Shown: positions 8,521 to 18,742 of the stretch, in pieces | Layout of the letters: each line of letters begins with the position of its first letter | Numbering within the stretch: position 1 is the first letter of the stretch | Assembly (NCBI RefSeq): GCF_002994045.1 | Contig: NZ_MQUC01000003.1 | Coordinates: forward strand, 2,766,501-2,830,500 | Source: Nonlabens agnitus | Lineage (GTDB): Bacteria > Bacteroidota > Bacteroidia > Flavobacteriales > Flavobacteriaceae | DNA: 64,000 nt | Direction: 5' to 3' | Program-made: the position numbers and the translations under genes | The notes under the pieces: model-generated | The model's input: the letters and a program-made list of their open reading frames with translations, nothing else | Databases searched by the model: none | Told to the model about the DNA's origin: nothing

Positions 8521-9669
8521 ATGAATTTTACTTCAAACAGGAATATACTGCGATGGATCATCATTGCTTTTGCCATATTTATTACTTCAATCATTTTATG
8601 GAATACCTATCTATTCTTTCAAAAGCTGAAGGAATCTGAGCGTAAGAATATGCAGGAATATGCGATCATGCTCAAGGACTTGAGTAACCAGTCGCTGGAT
8701 GCAGATATAGGTGAGTTAGGGTTGACTGTGGCTGGGAACACTACTGGTGCACCCATCATAAGCGAAGATTACAAAGGAGAACTTAACGCACGTAATCTTC
8801 CTGAAGAAGTGATGAAAGACACCGCTAAACTGCGGGAACTCATCATTGAGTATAAAAGTCAAAACCAGCCCATCGTGACAACGTTTCAAGGTAAAGTCTT
8901 GAACACGATTTACTATGGTGATAGTGTGATTATCAATAAGCTGAAGTATTACCCGCTAGCGTTGTTGTTGATCATATTTCTTTTTGGCGCCGTGGTTTTG
9001 TTTTTTTACAGATCCACCAAGGCATCAGAACAGAACAAGCTTTGGGCTGGAATGGCCAAAGAAAGTGCTCACCAGATAGGAACACCACTATCATCCTTAG
9101 TAGGTTGGACTGCTATTTTAAGAGAGTCAGACGTAGATCCCAGTTATGTGGATGAGATGGACAAGGATATCAACCGTTTGCAGATGATCACTGAGCGATT
9201 CTCAAAAATAGGATCCATACCAACCCTAAAAAAGCTAGACATTGTCCAGCAAACTAAAAGTGCAGCAGATTACATTGAATCCCGATCTTCCAATTTGATC
9301 AAATTTGTTATTGAAGTGCCTGATAAAAGCATTGACGTCATGGTGAATGAACAACTTTTTGCCTGGGTCATTGAAAATCTGATCAAAAACGGAATTGATG
9401 CCATGCGCGGTAAAGGAAATATTGTGGTGCGTTTGAAAGACGCCGCCGGTAGAGTCTACATCACTGTGAGCGATACCGGTAAAGGAATCCCTAAACGTTT
9501 GTGGAAACGCATTTTCAACCCTGGATTCACTACAAAAAAGCGCGGTTGGGGTTTAGGTCTATCGCTAGCGCAACGCATCATTAGCGACTACCATAAAGGA
9601 AAGTTGCGGGTTAAGGAAAGCAAACCAGATCAAGGGACGACTTTTGAAATCGTGCTGGATAAGGCATAG
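8521..9669 (+). CDS. Membrane sensor histidine kinase
   Basis: 382 aa from the ATG at 8521; an upstream TTG at 8488 would only add a non-conserved leader. There are two membrane segments, about residues 10-33 and 145-163, enclosing a small periplasmic domain. The phosphoacceptor His184 lies in AKESAHQIGTPLSSL, followed by the N box ENLIKNGIDAM, the G1 box DTGKGIP and the G2 box GWGLGLSLA. No response regulator gene is adjacent, so it is an orphan kinase with unknown signal. Confidence 0.9.
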   Translation: MNFTSNRNILRWIIIAFAIFITSIILWNTYLFFQKLKESERKNMQEYAIMLKDLSNQSLDADIGELGLTVAGNTTGAPIISEDYKGELNARNLPEEVMKDTAKLRELIIEYKSQNQPIVTTFQGKVLNTIYYGDSVIINKLKYYPLALLLIIFLFGAVVLFFYRSTKASEQNKLWAGMAKESAHQIGTPLSSLVGWTAILRESDVDPSYVDEMDKDINRLQMITERFSKIGSIPTLKKLDIVQQTKSAADYIESRSSNLIKFVIEVPDKSIDVMVNEQLFAWVIENLIKNGIDAMRGKGNIVVRLKDAAGRVYITVSDTGKGIPKRLWKRIFNPGFTTKKRGWGLGLSLAQRIISDYHKGKLRVKESKPDQGTTFEIVLDKA

Positions 9670-9725
9670 GTGTTTTCCTAGAGCTTAGACAATTCAAATT
9701 GATAGTCTACACCTTTTAAATGAAT

Positions 9726-10160
9726 TCAATTGGTAATTGTAAATTCAAAAGTTGATAAACCGTAACCTGAATCGTTCAAATCTTGGCTTTTGAGTGTCCA
9801 ATCCTGATTTTGAATTGGTGATAAAATCAGAATTGGATTGTCTAAATCGTCAGCTTCAAAAAATTTTATTTCGTTGAATGAATCAGTGGGCATTGGATTT
9901 ACACCAATCATAAAATCTTGAAAGACTTCTTTAGATGTATTGATCTCTAAGATGTCTGTGGTGTCGATTCCCAGCCCTAAGCTTTCAGATTTTTGGAAAA
10001 TGGCTATGATTCTTTTATTGGTTTGATTATTTAAAAAATACTCTGATGATCCACCAGAATCAATGATGATAATATCGTCATCTGTATCGGAACATGAAAA
10101 TAAAAGGAACATTGCAAAAAGTAATATCGTCAGAATCTTTGTTGACATAAATAATTTCAT
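9726..10160 (-). CDS. Putative lipoprotein of unknown function
   Basis: 144 aa from the ATG at 10160; an ATG at 10148 is equally possible. A hydrophobic segment ends in LLFSC (lipobox), followed by SDTDDD, an acidic stretch fitting a surface-lipoprotein export signal. The rest is a small beta-rich domain I do not recognise. It has its own short transcription unit before the clpX terminator. Confidence 0.6.
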   Translation of the reverse strand: MKLFMSTKILTILLFAMFLLFSCSDTDDDIIIIDSGGSSEYFLNNQTNKRIIAIFQKSESLGLGIDTTDILEINTSKEVFQDFMIGVNPMPTDSFNEIKFFEADDLDNPILILSPIQNQDWTLKSQDLNDSGYGLSTFEFTITN

Positions 10161-10229
10161 AGATAAATCTTTAACCCTATTATTAACCAGATGCAATAAT
10201 TTGATAAAGGTTGCGTGAAAATTATTAAA

Positions 10230-10266
10230 AATAAAAAACCGTTAAGAATGGAGTCCTTAACGGTTG
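10230..10266 (-). terminator. Intrinsic terminator of clpX
   Basis: Arms AACCGTTAAG and CTTAACGGTT with a 9-base loop, followed on the minus strand by a T-rich run. It lies 21 bases past the clpX stop. Confidence 0.85.
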
Positions 10267-10286
10267 AACCTTTGCCTATAAGTAGC

Positions 10287-11522
10287 TTAAGATACCGCTT
10301 TCAATTTTTGAATGCCGCTCTTATCTAGTTTTGATTCTGCGTAATGTTTTGTGACTTTAAATTCCTTCTCTTCACTACCGGGCATGTCAAACATAGCATC
10401 TGTTAGGATGGCTTCACATAGAGATCGCAGTCCGCGAGCACCTAATTTGTATTCAATAGCCTTATCAACGATGTAATCCAAGGCACCATCAGTTAACGTG
10501 AATTTAATACCATCCATTTCAAACAGCTTTTCATATTGTTTGATAATGGCGTTTTTAGGCTCGGTTAGAATAGCTCTCAACGTTCCAGCATCCAACGGAT
10601 TCATATGCGTGAGAACTGGAAGACGTCCAATGATTTCTGGAATCATCCCAAAATCCTTGATGTCCTTAGGGATAATATATTGCAGGATGTTTTCTTGATC
10701 TGCCACAAGGTCGTTTGACTTAATGGCGGCATAACCTACGGCCTGCATATTCAATCGCTTGCGTATGACTTTTTCAATACCGTCAAAGGCACCACCAGCA
10801 ATAAACAGAATGTTTTCTGTATTGACTTCAATGAACTTTTGATCTGGATGCTTGCGACCACCTTTAGGCGGTACATTCACAACGGTTCCTTCCAACAGTT
10901 TCAATAATCCTTGCTGTACGCCTTCTCCAGAAACATCGCGAGTAATCGATGGATTATCACTCTTACGGGCGATCTTGTCAATCTCGTCGATAAAAACAAT
11001 TCCTGTTTGTGCTTTTTCAAGGTTGTAATCTGCAGCCTGCAATAACCTGGTAAGGATGCTTTCCACATCTTCACCTACATAACCAGCCTCGGTAAGCACT
11101 GTGGCATCCACAATGGCAAGAGGCACGTTAAGCATTTTGGCAACGGTCTTTGCAATAAGTGTCTTACCGGTTCCTGTTTGTCCCACCATCATGATGTTGG
11201 ACTTTTGGATCTCGATATCATCGTCAGTTGATGGTTGCAAAAGTCTTTTGTAGTGGTTGTATACCGCTACAGACATCACTTTTTTAGTGAATTCCTGACC
11301 AATGATATACTGATCCAGAAAATCCTTGATCGCCTTAGGTTTTTTAAGGGTCAAATCTGCCTTTGACACGCCACTTTCCTCATCCTTGCTATCTTCTATA
11401 ACAATGCCGTGCGCCTGCTCAATACATCGATCACAAATGTGCGCATCTAGACCGGCAATGAGCAGATTGGTTTCTGCTTTATTGCGGCCACAAAAGCTAC
11501 ATTCTAGTTGTTCCTTACTCAT
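10287..11522 (-). CDS. clpX: ATP-dependent Clp protease ATP-binding subunit ClpX
   Basis: 411 aa. The AAA+ unfoldase feeds substrates to ClpP in the cytoplasm. The zinc-binding domain has Cys8, Cys11, Cys30 and Cys33. Walker A GQTGTGKT is at about 114-121, Walker B VFIDEIDK at about 176-183, and the pore-loop segment [10 protein letters not shown] at 145-154. It is the last gene of a tig-clpP-clpX series; a perfect palindrome copy separates it from clpP. Confidence 0.97.
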   Translation of the reverse strand: MSKEQLECSFCGRNKAETNLLIAGLDAHICDRCIEQAHGIVIEDSKDEESGVSKADLTLKKPKAIKDFLDQYIIGQEFTKKVMSVAVYNHYKRLLQPSTDDDIEIQKSNIMMVGQTGTGKTLIAKTVAKMLNVPLAIVDATVLTEAGYVGEDVESILTRLLQAADYNLEKAQTGIVFIDEIDKIARKSDNPSITRDVSGEGVQQGLLKLLEGTVVNVPPKGGRKHPDQKFIEVNTENILFIAGGAFDGIEKVIRKRLNMQAVGYAAIKSNDLVADQENILQYIIPKDIKDFGMIPEIIGRLPVLTHMNPLDAGTLRAILTEPKNAIIKQYEKLFEMDGIKFTLTDGALDYIVDKAIEYKLGARGLRSLCEAILTDAMFDMPGSEEKEFKVTKHYAESKLDKSGIQKLKAVS

Positions 11523-11592
11523 AAATGTTGCGTTTTTACAATGTTGAAAACCTTTATAATGACTTTCTTATTGCATGGGTGCTGATGGATGA

Positions 11593-11614
11593 GTTCGCTT
11601 TCGCGAAAGCGAAC
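11593..11614. repeat. Short palindrome copy between clpP and clpX
   Basis: Perfect 22-bp palindrome with half-site GTTCGCTTTCG. It lies in the 113-base spacer of the clpP-clpX transcript, where it would fold as an RNA hairpin without a T-run. Confidence 0.92.
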
Positions 11615-11635
11615 CTGTCATCAACCGCGGTACTA

Positions 11636-12313
11636 TTAGTTATCTCTCGTTAGTACTTCATCGATCATGCCGTACTCCTTTGCCTCGTCTGCGCGCATCC
11701 AGAAATCACGGTCGCTATCCTCGTTGATCTGCTCGTATGTCTTTCCAGAGTGCTTTGCGATGATCTCGTACAACTCTTCTTTGAGCTTGATGGTTTCCTT
11801 AATGGCGATCTCAATGTCAGATGCCTGACCTTGAGCGCCACTGGACACTTGATGTATCATTACACGGCTGTGAGGTAGCGCGCTGCGCTTTCCTTTTTCA
11901 CCGGCGCACAATAGAACAGCGCCCATACTGGCTGCCATTCCCGTACAGATCGTTGCCACATCTGGCTTGATGAATTGCATGGTGTCATAGATTCCCAATC
12001 CTGCATAGACGCTACCGCCTGGAGAATTGATGTAGATCTGTATGTCCTTGTTTGCATCTGTACTGGCAAGAAATAGAAGTTGTGCCTGTATGATGTTTGC
12101 CACCTGGTCGTTCACGCCGGTTCCCATAAAGATGATGCGATCCATCATCAATCGTGAAAAGACATCCATGGCGAGAACGTTCATTTGACGTTCTTCAATA
12201 ATGTTGGGAGTGAGGTTAGTAGGCGTCATGCTGCCTACTAGTTTATCGTAATACATGGGATTTACACCACGATCCTTAACCGCATATTTTTCAAATTCCT
12301 TAGCTATATCCAT
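11636..12313 (-). CDS. clpP: ATP-dependent Clp protease proteolytic subunit ClpP
   Basis: 225 aa, with the N-terminal extension common in Bacteroidota. The serine-protease triad is Ser129 (GMAASMGAV), His154 (SRVMIHQ) and, by alignment with E. coli, Asp199 in QINEDSDRD. The oxyanion-strand glycines appear in INSPGGSVYAG. It forms the tetradecameric chamber served by ClpX, encoded just downstream. Confidence 0.97.
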   Translation of the reverse strand: MDIAKEFEKYAVKDRGVNPMYYDKLVGSMTPTNLTPNIIEERQMNVLAMDVFSRLMMDRIIFMGTGVNDQVANIIQAQLLFLASTDANKDIQIYINSPGGSVYAGLGIYDTMQFIKPDVATICTGMAASMGAVLLCAGEKGKRSALPHSRVMIHQVSSGAQGQASDIEIAIKETIKLKEELYEIIAKHSGKTYEQINEDSDRDFWMRADEAKEYGMIDEVLTRDN

Positions 12314-12340
12314 AACCGTAATATTACTTTTTAATGAATG

Positions 12341-12375
12341 AAAAAGGCGTTAACCTAATTGTAAAGTCAACGCCT
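12341..12375 (-). terminator. Probable terminator after tig
   Basis: AGGCGTTAAC and GTCAACGCCT form an imperfect hairpin followed on the minus strand by TTTTTC. It suggests that part of the tig transcript ends before clpP. Confidence 0.6.
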
Positions 12376-12397
12376 AAAGATAATGATTAAAGAGCGC

Positions 12398-13726
12398 CTA
12401 GGCGTCGTAAGCCTCTTTTATGAAATCTTCATAAGTAACCTCTTTAACCTTGAGCTTTGCATTGTCTTTGAAGAACTTCAACATTTTTTCATTTTGAAGT
12501 TGCTCGCTCATTCTTTTTACTTCTTCTTGATTTTGCATGATACGGGCCACTACTTGGTCTACTTCTTCATCAGTAGCGTTAGTGTGTCCATACTGCTTCA
12601 TCTGTTCTCTTATCTGCGCGCTGGCATAATCCTTAAGCTCTTCAAACTTGAGTTGAAGGTCTTCATTTGCCTTTAGGATATTGGATTCAATCAATTGATA
12701 TCTCAATCCTTTTTCAGAGCGCTCATATTCTGCTGCAGCTTCTTCTTCTGTCAATTCGTTCTCGCCATTGTTTGCGATCCATTTCTTCAGGAAGTCTGCA
12801 GGAAGGTCGAACTTCGTGTCTTCTATCAGACCTTCAGTGATATCAGTAAGAAGCTTTTGATCGGTTTGTTGCGTAAACTGCTTCTTAGCGTCTTCTCTTA
12901 GTCGCTCTCTAAGCTCATCCTCACTTTTGATTACATCTGGACCAAAAAGTTTATCAAAGAACTCTTGATTCAAATCTGCCATCTCGCGCTTGTTGACTTC
13001 TGTAATTTCAAAAGTTACAGGTACGTCTAGGTCATGCGCCTTATCATGTTCGATTTTAAGGTTGGACATCAAATCATGATCGTCTTCAAAAAGACCTTTT
13101 GTCTTCAGCTCTAAAGAGTCCCCTTTTTTAGCGCCAATGAATTTTTTGGTATTGGTTTTACCTTTGATCTTATCTATTGAGAAAGTAGCATCAGTATTGA
13201 TGTCCTCATCGTCGTTGCGGAAGATACCAGTCACTTGATCACCTTCTTCAACAACTTCTTTACTTACGAGCTTACCATATTGCTGTCTAATGCGATCGAT
13301 CTGCTTGTTGATCGTTTCATCATCGGTTTTGATCTGGTAATGCGTTACTGATTTTTTTCCTTTTACATCCACTTCAAAATCTGGAGCAAGGCCTATTTCA
13401 AAATCAAATTTAAAATCGTCGCTGGACCAGTCAATTTCTTCTTGTTCTACAGGAAGCGGATTCCCCAGAATATTTAGTTTTTCCTTAGTGATGTATTCAT
13501 TCAATTGTTCTTGAATGATTTTGTTGATCTCATCAACTAATACTGGTGTTCTATATTTTTTGTTGATCAGGCTTGCTGGAACGTGTCCTTTTCTAAAACC
13601 TGGAATGGTTGCTGTCTTGCGGTAATCTGCAAGAATCTTGTCCACCTTTTCTTTATAATCTGCCTGTGCCACTTCAATGGTGATAGTAGCATTAAGTGCG
13701 TCTGAGTCAGTGCGCTTGATATTCAT
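12398..13726 (-). CDS. tig: Trigger factor chaperone
   Basis: 442 aa. This ribosome-associated chaperone binds nascent chains at the exit tunnel. The N-terminal ribosome-docking signature is present as PGFRKGHVPASLINKKY (about residues 41-57; usual form GFRxGKxP). A reduced PPIase-like middle domain (EEGDQVTGIFRNDDED) and a long helical C-terminal domain follow. It precedes clpP and clpX, as in many bacteria. Confidence 0.95.
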   Translation of the reverse strand: MNIKRTDSDALNATITIEVAQADYKEKVDKILADYRKTATIPGFRKGHVPASLINKKYRTPVLVDEINKIIQEQLNEYITKEKLNILGNPLPVEQEEIDWSSDDFKFDFEIGLAPDFEVDVKGKKSVTHYQIKTDDETINKQIDRIRQQYGKLVSKEVVEEGDQVTGIFRNDDEDINTDATFSIDKIKGKTNTKKFIGAKKGDSLELKTKGLFEDDHDLMSNLKIEHDKAHDLDVPVTFEITEVNKREMADLNQEFFDKLFGPDVIKSEDELRERLREDAKKQFTQQTDQKLLTDITEGLIEDTKFDLPADFLKKWIANNGENELTEEEAAAEYERSEKGLRYQLIESNILKANEDLQLKFEELKDYASAQIREQMKQYGHTNATDEEVDQVVARIMQNQEEVKRMSEQLQNEKMLKFFKDNAKLKVKEVTYEDFIKEAYDA

Positions 13727-13807
13727 TTAAAGACTTTTATGCTGTTAAATTCGGGCTGCAAAATTAGTCTTTATTTGCATGTTATCAAAACGATAGGTGA
13801 CTGTGAG

Positions 13808-14152
13808 TTAATCTTCGCTTTCTGTTGTCTTGAAAAGAAGAGATCTAGCCAAGGCCAATAGAAATGCAAAGATGAGCGCATACCAAATATTATCCACTTG
13901 AAAACCGTCCACTAACCAGTCTGCAATCATGATGATGAAAGCATTTATGAATAAAAGGAATATCCCTAAAGTAAGTACCGTCACGGGTAAAGTAAGGATG
14001 ACCAATATAGGTTTTACTATAAAATTGAGTATAGACAAGGCGAGCGCCACAAAGACCGCCGTTAGAAAATCATCTGTAGAAACACCAGGTAAAATGTAGG
14101 ACAAGAGTATCACCAATACTGCGGTAAGAAGCAACTTGAGAATAAATTTCAT
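13808..14152 (-). CDS. Small four-helix membrane protein (phage holin family 4-like)
   Basis: 114 aa with about four hydrophobic helices and the pattern NFIVKPILVILTLPVTVLTLGIF followed by a short loop ADWLVDGFQV. This is the PF04020-type family named after phage holins but widespread as a chromosomal membrane protein. No phage genes are nearby, so a lysis role is unlikely. Confidence 0.8.
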   Translation of the reverse strand: MKFILKLLLTAVLVILLSYILPGVSTDDFLTAVFVALALSILNFIVKPILVILTLPVTVLTLGIFLLFINAFIIMIADWLVDGFQVDNIWYALIFAFLLALARSLLFKTTESED

Positions 14153-14169
14153 GGGATTGGTTTTTTATA

Positions 14170-14212
14170 AAAATAAAACATCCGCTGGAAAATACATTCC
14201 AGCGGATGTTTG
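14170..14212 (-). terminator. Strong terminator of the FadL-GDSL operon
   Basis: The arms ACATCCGCTGGAA and TTCCAGCGGATGT are perfectly paired around a 6-base loop. On the minus strand they are followed by TTTTATTTTTA. Confidence 0.9.
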
Positions 14213-14229
14213 AAAAATGGGAGTATGAG

Positions 14230-15834
14230 TTATTGAGCTACACTATTACTAGGCTGTACAGATTTGTATTGACCTATATCTACCGTAGGTATAGTCGAAC
14301 CATAGGTAGCATTAATCGCATTGATAACTGTATTTGCAGTAAACGCATAACCTCTAGGTGTAGGGTGAACCGCATCTAAAGAGAACGCACCACCAGAAGC
14401 ATAAGTGCTCGTTAGCGTACCACCGTTAAAGGCAACACCACCTTGTGCCACACCTTGTAACGCAGTTCTAGCATCTACTAGGGCTAGACCGTTTGCTTGA
14501 GCTAAAGCGGCGATCGTCGCATTGTAAGCAGCTTGTGCAGCTGAGACGCTAGCCTGCTCACTTGGCGTCAAGGTAGACTGGTCTTGTAGAGCAAAAGTCA
14601 AACCGTTAGCTGATAATAAGCCAGCCGTTGCTGCTGGAACACCAGCTCCTGTAAGTTGCGTAAATCTTGCTTGATTTACTTGTCCCAAGATAGGTGCTGT
14701 TGGGAAGGTGATCAAATCGTTTGCAGTCGCTGGTCTTATCTGCCCGAACTGCTGAGCAATTAATCCCGCTAGTGGACCGAATTGAGGTGTCAAAGCTAAC
14801 GTCAATTGCGGAGTGATATCATCTAAAGTCTCGTCAAATATAACGGCTGGACTTGCGGCAGTTGTTGAGAAAGTAACAGATCTTTCTGGATACCCAAATG
14901 CTGTAAATGCTTGGTTCAAGTCTGCATAAAAGGCATTTAAAGCAGGAATCTGAGGCGCAAAATCTGGATTAAGTGGGCTAAATGGGGCAAATGGAACCGT
15001 GGTAAAAAACGGAATTGAAGTTACATCTGGTATGTTGATAAGAGCACCTTTTGCACCGTTAGCTGTTAATGCTTGAACGTAGCCAGAATAAACGCTTGCA
15101 AATACAATATCATCAGTAATGTCATTTGGGCCATATGTAGTTGGATCAGTATTGTTTGCTGCATTTTGATCTACACCAGAACCTCCAGAGGTTGCGTAGC
15201 TTAATATATCATTGTTACCAATCCATAACGTAAAGAAAGTTCCATCAGCATCCACAGCGTCTTGTATGATCGTTGCATCAGGAGTTGAGGCAAAACGAAT
15301 GTAAAACGGATTTGCATTAGGTAGTGCTTGTGGATTACCATAACCAGAGGCTCCCAAGTGAAAGCTTTTTGCTCCTGGAACACCAAAGTTGTTCAATGGT
15401 CCGTCAAAAACGTTTGAAATATCAGTCGTAGGAGTTCCAGCAATATTTGATGGTCCAACAGGTCCCATTGCGTTTGCAGTCAAGACTAACCTAGTATTAA
15501 ACCCAGGTAATTGAGCTCCATTAAATAACAGACCACCTATGTTGTCATTTACTAATGGCTGATTGAACTCGCCACCACCAACGAGCTCAAACTGTTGAGC
15601 CATAATATTTGGAAAGGAGTTCTGCTGACCTTCTAAGTAGAGCGCGTTGTCAGCAAATCCAGAAGTTAACGAGTTACCAACACTTACGAATTTGGTAAAA
15701 TCAGCTTCTCCAGCGGTATAAACGCCACCGTCTTCTATAGATTCGTCAAATTCGTTTTCACAACTTACCAAAACAGCAGCTGCTGCAAATAAAGCTATAT
15801 ATTTTATACTGTTTTTCATGTTTATCTTTTTCAT
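14230..15834 (-). CDS. SGNH/GDSL-fold outer-membrane lipoprotein
   Basis: 534 aa. Lipobox VLVSC at about residue 25, followed by ENEFDES. The SGNH blocks are FVSVGNSLTSGF (Gly-Asn-Ser in place of Gly-Asp-Ser), TLWIGNNDIL (block III Asn) and DAVHPTPRGYAF (block V Asp/His). A large Ala/Gln-rich insertion occupies roughly residues 330-470. It is probably an esterase or lipase on the outer membrane. It overlaps the FadL-like gene by one base and shares its terminator, which suggests uptake and hydrolysis of lipid-like substrates. Confidence 0.85.
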   Translation of the reverse strand: MKKINMKNSIKYIALFAAAAVLVSCENEFDESIEDGGVYTAGEADFTKFVSVGNSLTSGFADNALYLEGQQNSFPNIMAQQFELVGGGEFNQPLVNDNIGGLLFNGAQLPGFNTRLVLTANAMGPVGPSNIAGTPTTDISNVFDGPLNNFGVPGAKSFHLGASGYGNPQALPNANPFYIRFASTPDATIIQDAVDADGTFFTLWIGNNDILSYATSGGSGVDQNAANNTDPTTYGPNDITDDIVFASVYSGYVQALTANGAKGALINIPDVTSIPFFTTVPFAPFSPLNPDFAPQIPALNAFYADLNQAFTAFGYPERSVTFSTTAASPAVIFDETLDDITPQLTLALTPQFGPLAGLIAQQFGQIRPATANDLITFPTAPILGQVNQARFTQLTGAGVPAATAGLLSANGLTFALQDQSTLTPSEQASVSAAQAAYNATIAALAQANGLALVDARTALQGVAQGGVAFNGGTLTSTYASGGAFSLDAVHPTPRGYAFTANTVINAINATYGSTIPTVDIGQYKSVQPSNSVAQ

Positions 15835-17081
15835 TACATACTATATGTTATACCTATCCCTGGAATAAGTGCTCTGGACTTGTACGAACCTCTAAATGGT
15901 GCTGGTTGTCCACCTGGATCTGCGTAGAAGTCATAAGACTCTGTAACTTCTTTAAACCTCAAGTATAAGAATGAAGCATCGATCGAGAATCTTGGAGAGA
16001 AGGAATATGATAATCCCGCTGTGTAACCTACAGAATCATTACGCGGTGTTTCTGGAGCAAAGAATCCAGATTGAACCGGTGATTCATCAAAATACCAACC
16101 ACCTCTCAAGGTCAATGCGTCTGTTGCTAGGTATTGTACACCTAATCTGTACGATGAAGCATCCTTGTAATTTCTAGGATTGATGGATGAAGTGCCATTT
16201 TCAAAGTCAATATCAAGGTTTTCATATTCACTCCAGAAGGCTCTATTGTAATCAAATGCAAATAACCACTTGTCGCAGGAGTATGCAATACCTAAAGTAG
16301 CTTCAGCTGGTAACGGTAGTGTAGCCGTGAACCCTTGTGTCCCATTTGCTGGAACTAGTGGGCTATTTGGGAAGTTGGAAAACGTAGCTTCTCCATCTTC
16401 ACTTTCAATGTCGATTAGGGAACGATAGTTAAATCCAATGGATAGGTTATCCGTTGGCGTGAACATTATACCAGCATTCCAGCCTACACCTACAACACCA
16501 CTGTCACTAATAGCAACGTTTGATCTGTTACCTTGCTCGTCAGTCAATGATCTAGAAGCATTTCTATTAAAGTCTACGGAACCTATAGCAATCATGGCAC
16601 CAACACCTAAACTTACATTTTCAAAAATTTGGTAAGAAAGAGTAGGTTGGATAAAAATCGCTTGTAACTCGATTTCATTTACCAAATGTGAACCTTCCCA
16701 ATCTGTAGGCCAGGTAACATTACTACCGTAAGGAGTATAAATCCCTAATCCAACTGCAAACTTATCGCTCAATGCATAGCTTGCGTAAGCATAAAAAGGA
16801 GTTCCTACAGGGCTCTCTGTTTCGGCAAAGGCTCCTGTGTCAGAGTTTTGATAATTCACATCTGAAAATACTCCAAAACCACCTACACTCACATTAAGTT
16901 TATTTTCTAAATGTACAAGACCTGCTGGGTTAAAGAATAGTACATCTGCACTATTAACGACAGCCACACCAGTGTGTCCCATCGCAAGTTGCTTGTTACT
17001 TTGCGTACTTACACGGTAACCACCAGCATAGGAAAGGGCAGAAACCAAACAAAGCACAGCAAAAACTTTTAATTTGTTCAT
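15834..17081 (-). CDS. OmpP1/FadL-family outer-membrane transporter
   Basis: 415 aa with signal MNKLKVFAVLCLVSALSYAGG. The FadL family start follows: GYRVSTQSNKQLAMGHTGVAVVNSADVLFFNPAGLVHL. Repeated amphipathic strands make up the barrel and the C-terminus ends in GIGITYSM. FadL proteins admit long-chain fatty acids or other hydrophobic molecules. The coupled lipase-like lipoprotein downstream fits that role. Confidence 0.92.
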   Translation of the reverse strand: MNKLKVFAVLCLVSALSYAGGYRVSTQSNKQLAMGHTGVAVVNSADVLFFNPAGLVHLENKLNVSVGGFGVFSDVNYQNSDTGAFAETESPVGTPFYAYASYALSDKFAVGLGIYTPYGSNVTWPTDWEGSHLVNEIELQAIFIQPTLSYQIFENVSLGVGAMIAIGSVDFNRNASRSLTDEQGNRSNVAISDSGVVGVGWNAGIMFTPTDNLSIGFNYRSLIDIESEDGEATFSNFPNSPLVPANGTQGFTATLPLPAEATLGIAYSCDKWLFAFDYNRAFWSEYENLDIDFENGTSSINPRNYKDASSYRLGVQYLATDALTLRGGWYFDESPVQSGFFAPETPRNDSVGYTAGLSYSFSPRFSIDASFLYLRFKEVTESYDFYADPGGQPAPFRGSYKSRALIPGIGITYSM

Positions 17082-17183
17082 ATTCAGTTGTTTAAAAAGG
17101 GATAAGGATTATTATTGACCAAATTTAATATTAAATTAATATTACGCAAGCGTTTTCGTAATCATTATGCAAGCATAACAAAT

Positions 17184-17948
17184 TTATTTTACGAAATTCT
17201 CAACGAGTCTGTTAAATTCATCAGGTTGCTCGGCATGTAACCAGTGTCCCGCATTAGGGATGGTGTGGAGTTCCGCTTTCGCGAAAGCATGATCAATAAC
17301 AGCCTTATCGCTATCCAGAATGTAACCAGACTTACCACCACGTACGAACATGGTTGGAATTTGAACGGGAATTTCAATAGGCTCATGGCTGCCTACCATA
17401 CTTTGGGCTTGAGACAACGCCGGTAAGTTGAAACGCCAGCCATAACTGGTCTTGTCTTTTCTGAAAAGGCTCTTGAGTAGAAACTGTCTGGTTCCTTTGT
17501 CGCTAATGGTGCGGCCTACTGCTGCATCTGCATCTTTACGAGAATTGACCGTAGTAAAATCGACAGATTCGAGCGCATGGATGATGTCGCTGTGGTGTGG
17601 ATCGTATGGTTTAGGTGCGATGTCTGCAATGATGAGTTTATCGATCAATTCTGGATACAATACGGCAGCGCGCATGGCGACCTTACCGCCCATACTGTGA
17701 CCTAAAAGAATGATGTTTTCAAGGTTGTGATGGTCGCAATACACTTTAAGATCTGCTGCCATCACATCATAGTTGTGTTCATCGCTATGAAAGCTGCGGC
17801 CGTGGTTGCGCTGGTCCAGTAGGTGAACCTCAAATCCAGATTCGCTCCATTGTGTACCTAGTGTTTTCCAATTGTCTGCCATTCCTAAAAACCCATGAAG
17901 GATGATAAATGGCTTGCCTTGTCCTAATATTATGCTGTGTAATATCAT
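17184..17948 (-). CDS. Alpha/beta-fold hydrolase (YbfF-like)
   Basis: 254 aa. The nucleophile elbow GHSMGG has Ser85; the oxyanion motif [10 protein letters not shown] is at about 18-27; the C-terminal His lies in [11 protein letters not shown]. The family includes esterases acting on small acyl esters; the substrate is unknown. A palindrome copy adds AFAKA just before the strand leading to the catalytic His. It overlaps pdxJ by 4 bases. Confidence 0.9.
   Translation of the reverse strand: MILHSIILGQGKPFIILHGFLGMADNWKTLGTQWSESGFEVHLLDQRNHGRSFHSDEHNYDVMAADLKVYCDHHNLENIILLGHSMGGKVAMRAAVLYPELIDKLIIADIAPKPYDPHHSDIIHALESVDFTTVNSRKDADAAVGRTISDKGTRQFLLKSLFRKDKTSYGWRFNLPALSQAQSMVGSHEPIEIPVQIPTMFVRGGKSGYILDSDKAVIDHAFAKAELHTIPNAGHWLHAEQPDEFNRLVENFVK
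17275..17288. repeat. Short palindrome copy inside the hydrolase gene
   Basis: GCTTTCGCGAAAGC, read on the gene strand as AFAKA at about residues 221-225. Confidence 0.88.
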
Positions 17949-18658
17949 GCCAGTCTATGTTTGTACATGTTGACCACATTCTCAAGGCCTAAGTACAAGC
18001 TTTCAGAAATTAATGCGTGGCCTATGCTTACTTCTTTCAAATCAACAATCTGCTCACTAAAGTATTTTAAGTTCTCTAGCGATAAGTCATGGCCCGCATT
18101 GATGCCCAATCCTACTTGAGTGGCCACCTGTGCAGCCTTGATATAAGGAGCGATAGCTTTTTCTTTGTCGGTACTGTATTGACGCGCATAGTCCTCAGTA
18201 TACAACTCAATACGATCAACACCAGTCTGTGCTGCAGCTTCTACCATTTTTTCTACGGGATCTACAAAAATACTGGTGCGTATGCCATTGCTTTTGAAAT
18301 GTGCGACCATGTCTTTGAGAAAATCGGCGTGCTTGATGGTGTCCCAACCTGCATTTGAGGTAATGGCGTCTGGTGCATCTGGTACCAATGTTACCTGTGC
18401 TGGGCGCACTTCATCGACCAGTTTTACAAAACTGTCAATGGGATTCCCTTCAATATTAAGCTCTGTAGTGACTATTTTTTTGAGATCTCGTGCATCCTGG
18501 TACTTGATGTGACGCTCGTCTGGACGTGGATGGATCGTAATGCCTTGCGCACCAAATCTCTCAAGATCCATCGCTACTTGAAGTAGGTCTGGAACATTGC
18601 CACCTCTTGAGTTACGTAAGGTTGCGATCTTATTAATATTCACGCTTAAAATAGCCAT
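17945..18658 (-). CDS. pdxJ: Pyridoxine 5'-phosphate synthase
   Basis: 237 aa. It condenses 1-deoxyxylulose 5-phosphate with 3-amino-2-oxopropyl phosphate in the last ring-forming step of vitamin B6 synthesis. Signatures: [16 protein letters not shown] (start), [12 protein letters not shown] (catalytic and phosphate-binding residues), ELNIEGNP (catalytic Glu) and [14 protein letters not shown] near the C-terminus. Confidence 0.96.
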   Translation of the reverse strand: MAILSVNINKIATLRNSRGGNVPDLLQVAMDLERFGAQGITIHPRPDERHIKYQDARDLKKIVTTELNIEGNPIDSFVKLVDEVRPAQVTLVPDAPDAITSNAGWDTIKHADFLKDMVAHFKSNGIRTSIFVDPVEKMVEAAAQTGVDRIELYTEDYARQYSTDKEKAIAPYIKAAQVATQVGLGINAGHDLSLENLKYFSEQIVDLKEVSIGHALISESLYLGLENVVNMYKHRLA

Positions 18659-18742
18659 AACAATAGTTTAGAACATCAAAAATACAAACTAAGGCTGCAC
18701 CCTATAACTGGAGAAATGTTTAATTTGCAGGAAAAGCCAGTT

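Noticed and set aside
13808..14152. Holin-like gene as a sign of a prophage
   Set aside because: No other phage genes are nearby and this family is a common chromosomal membrane protein.
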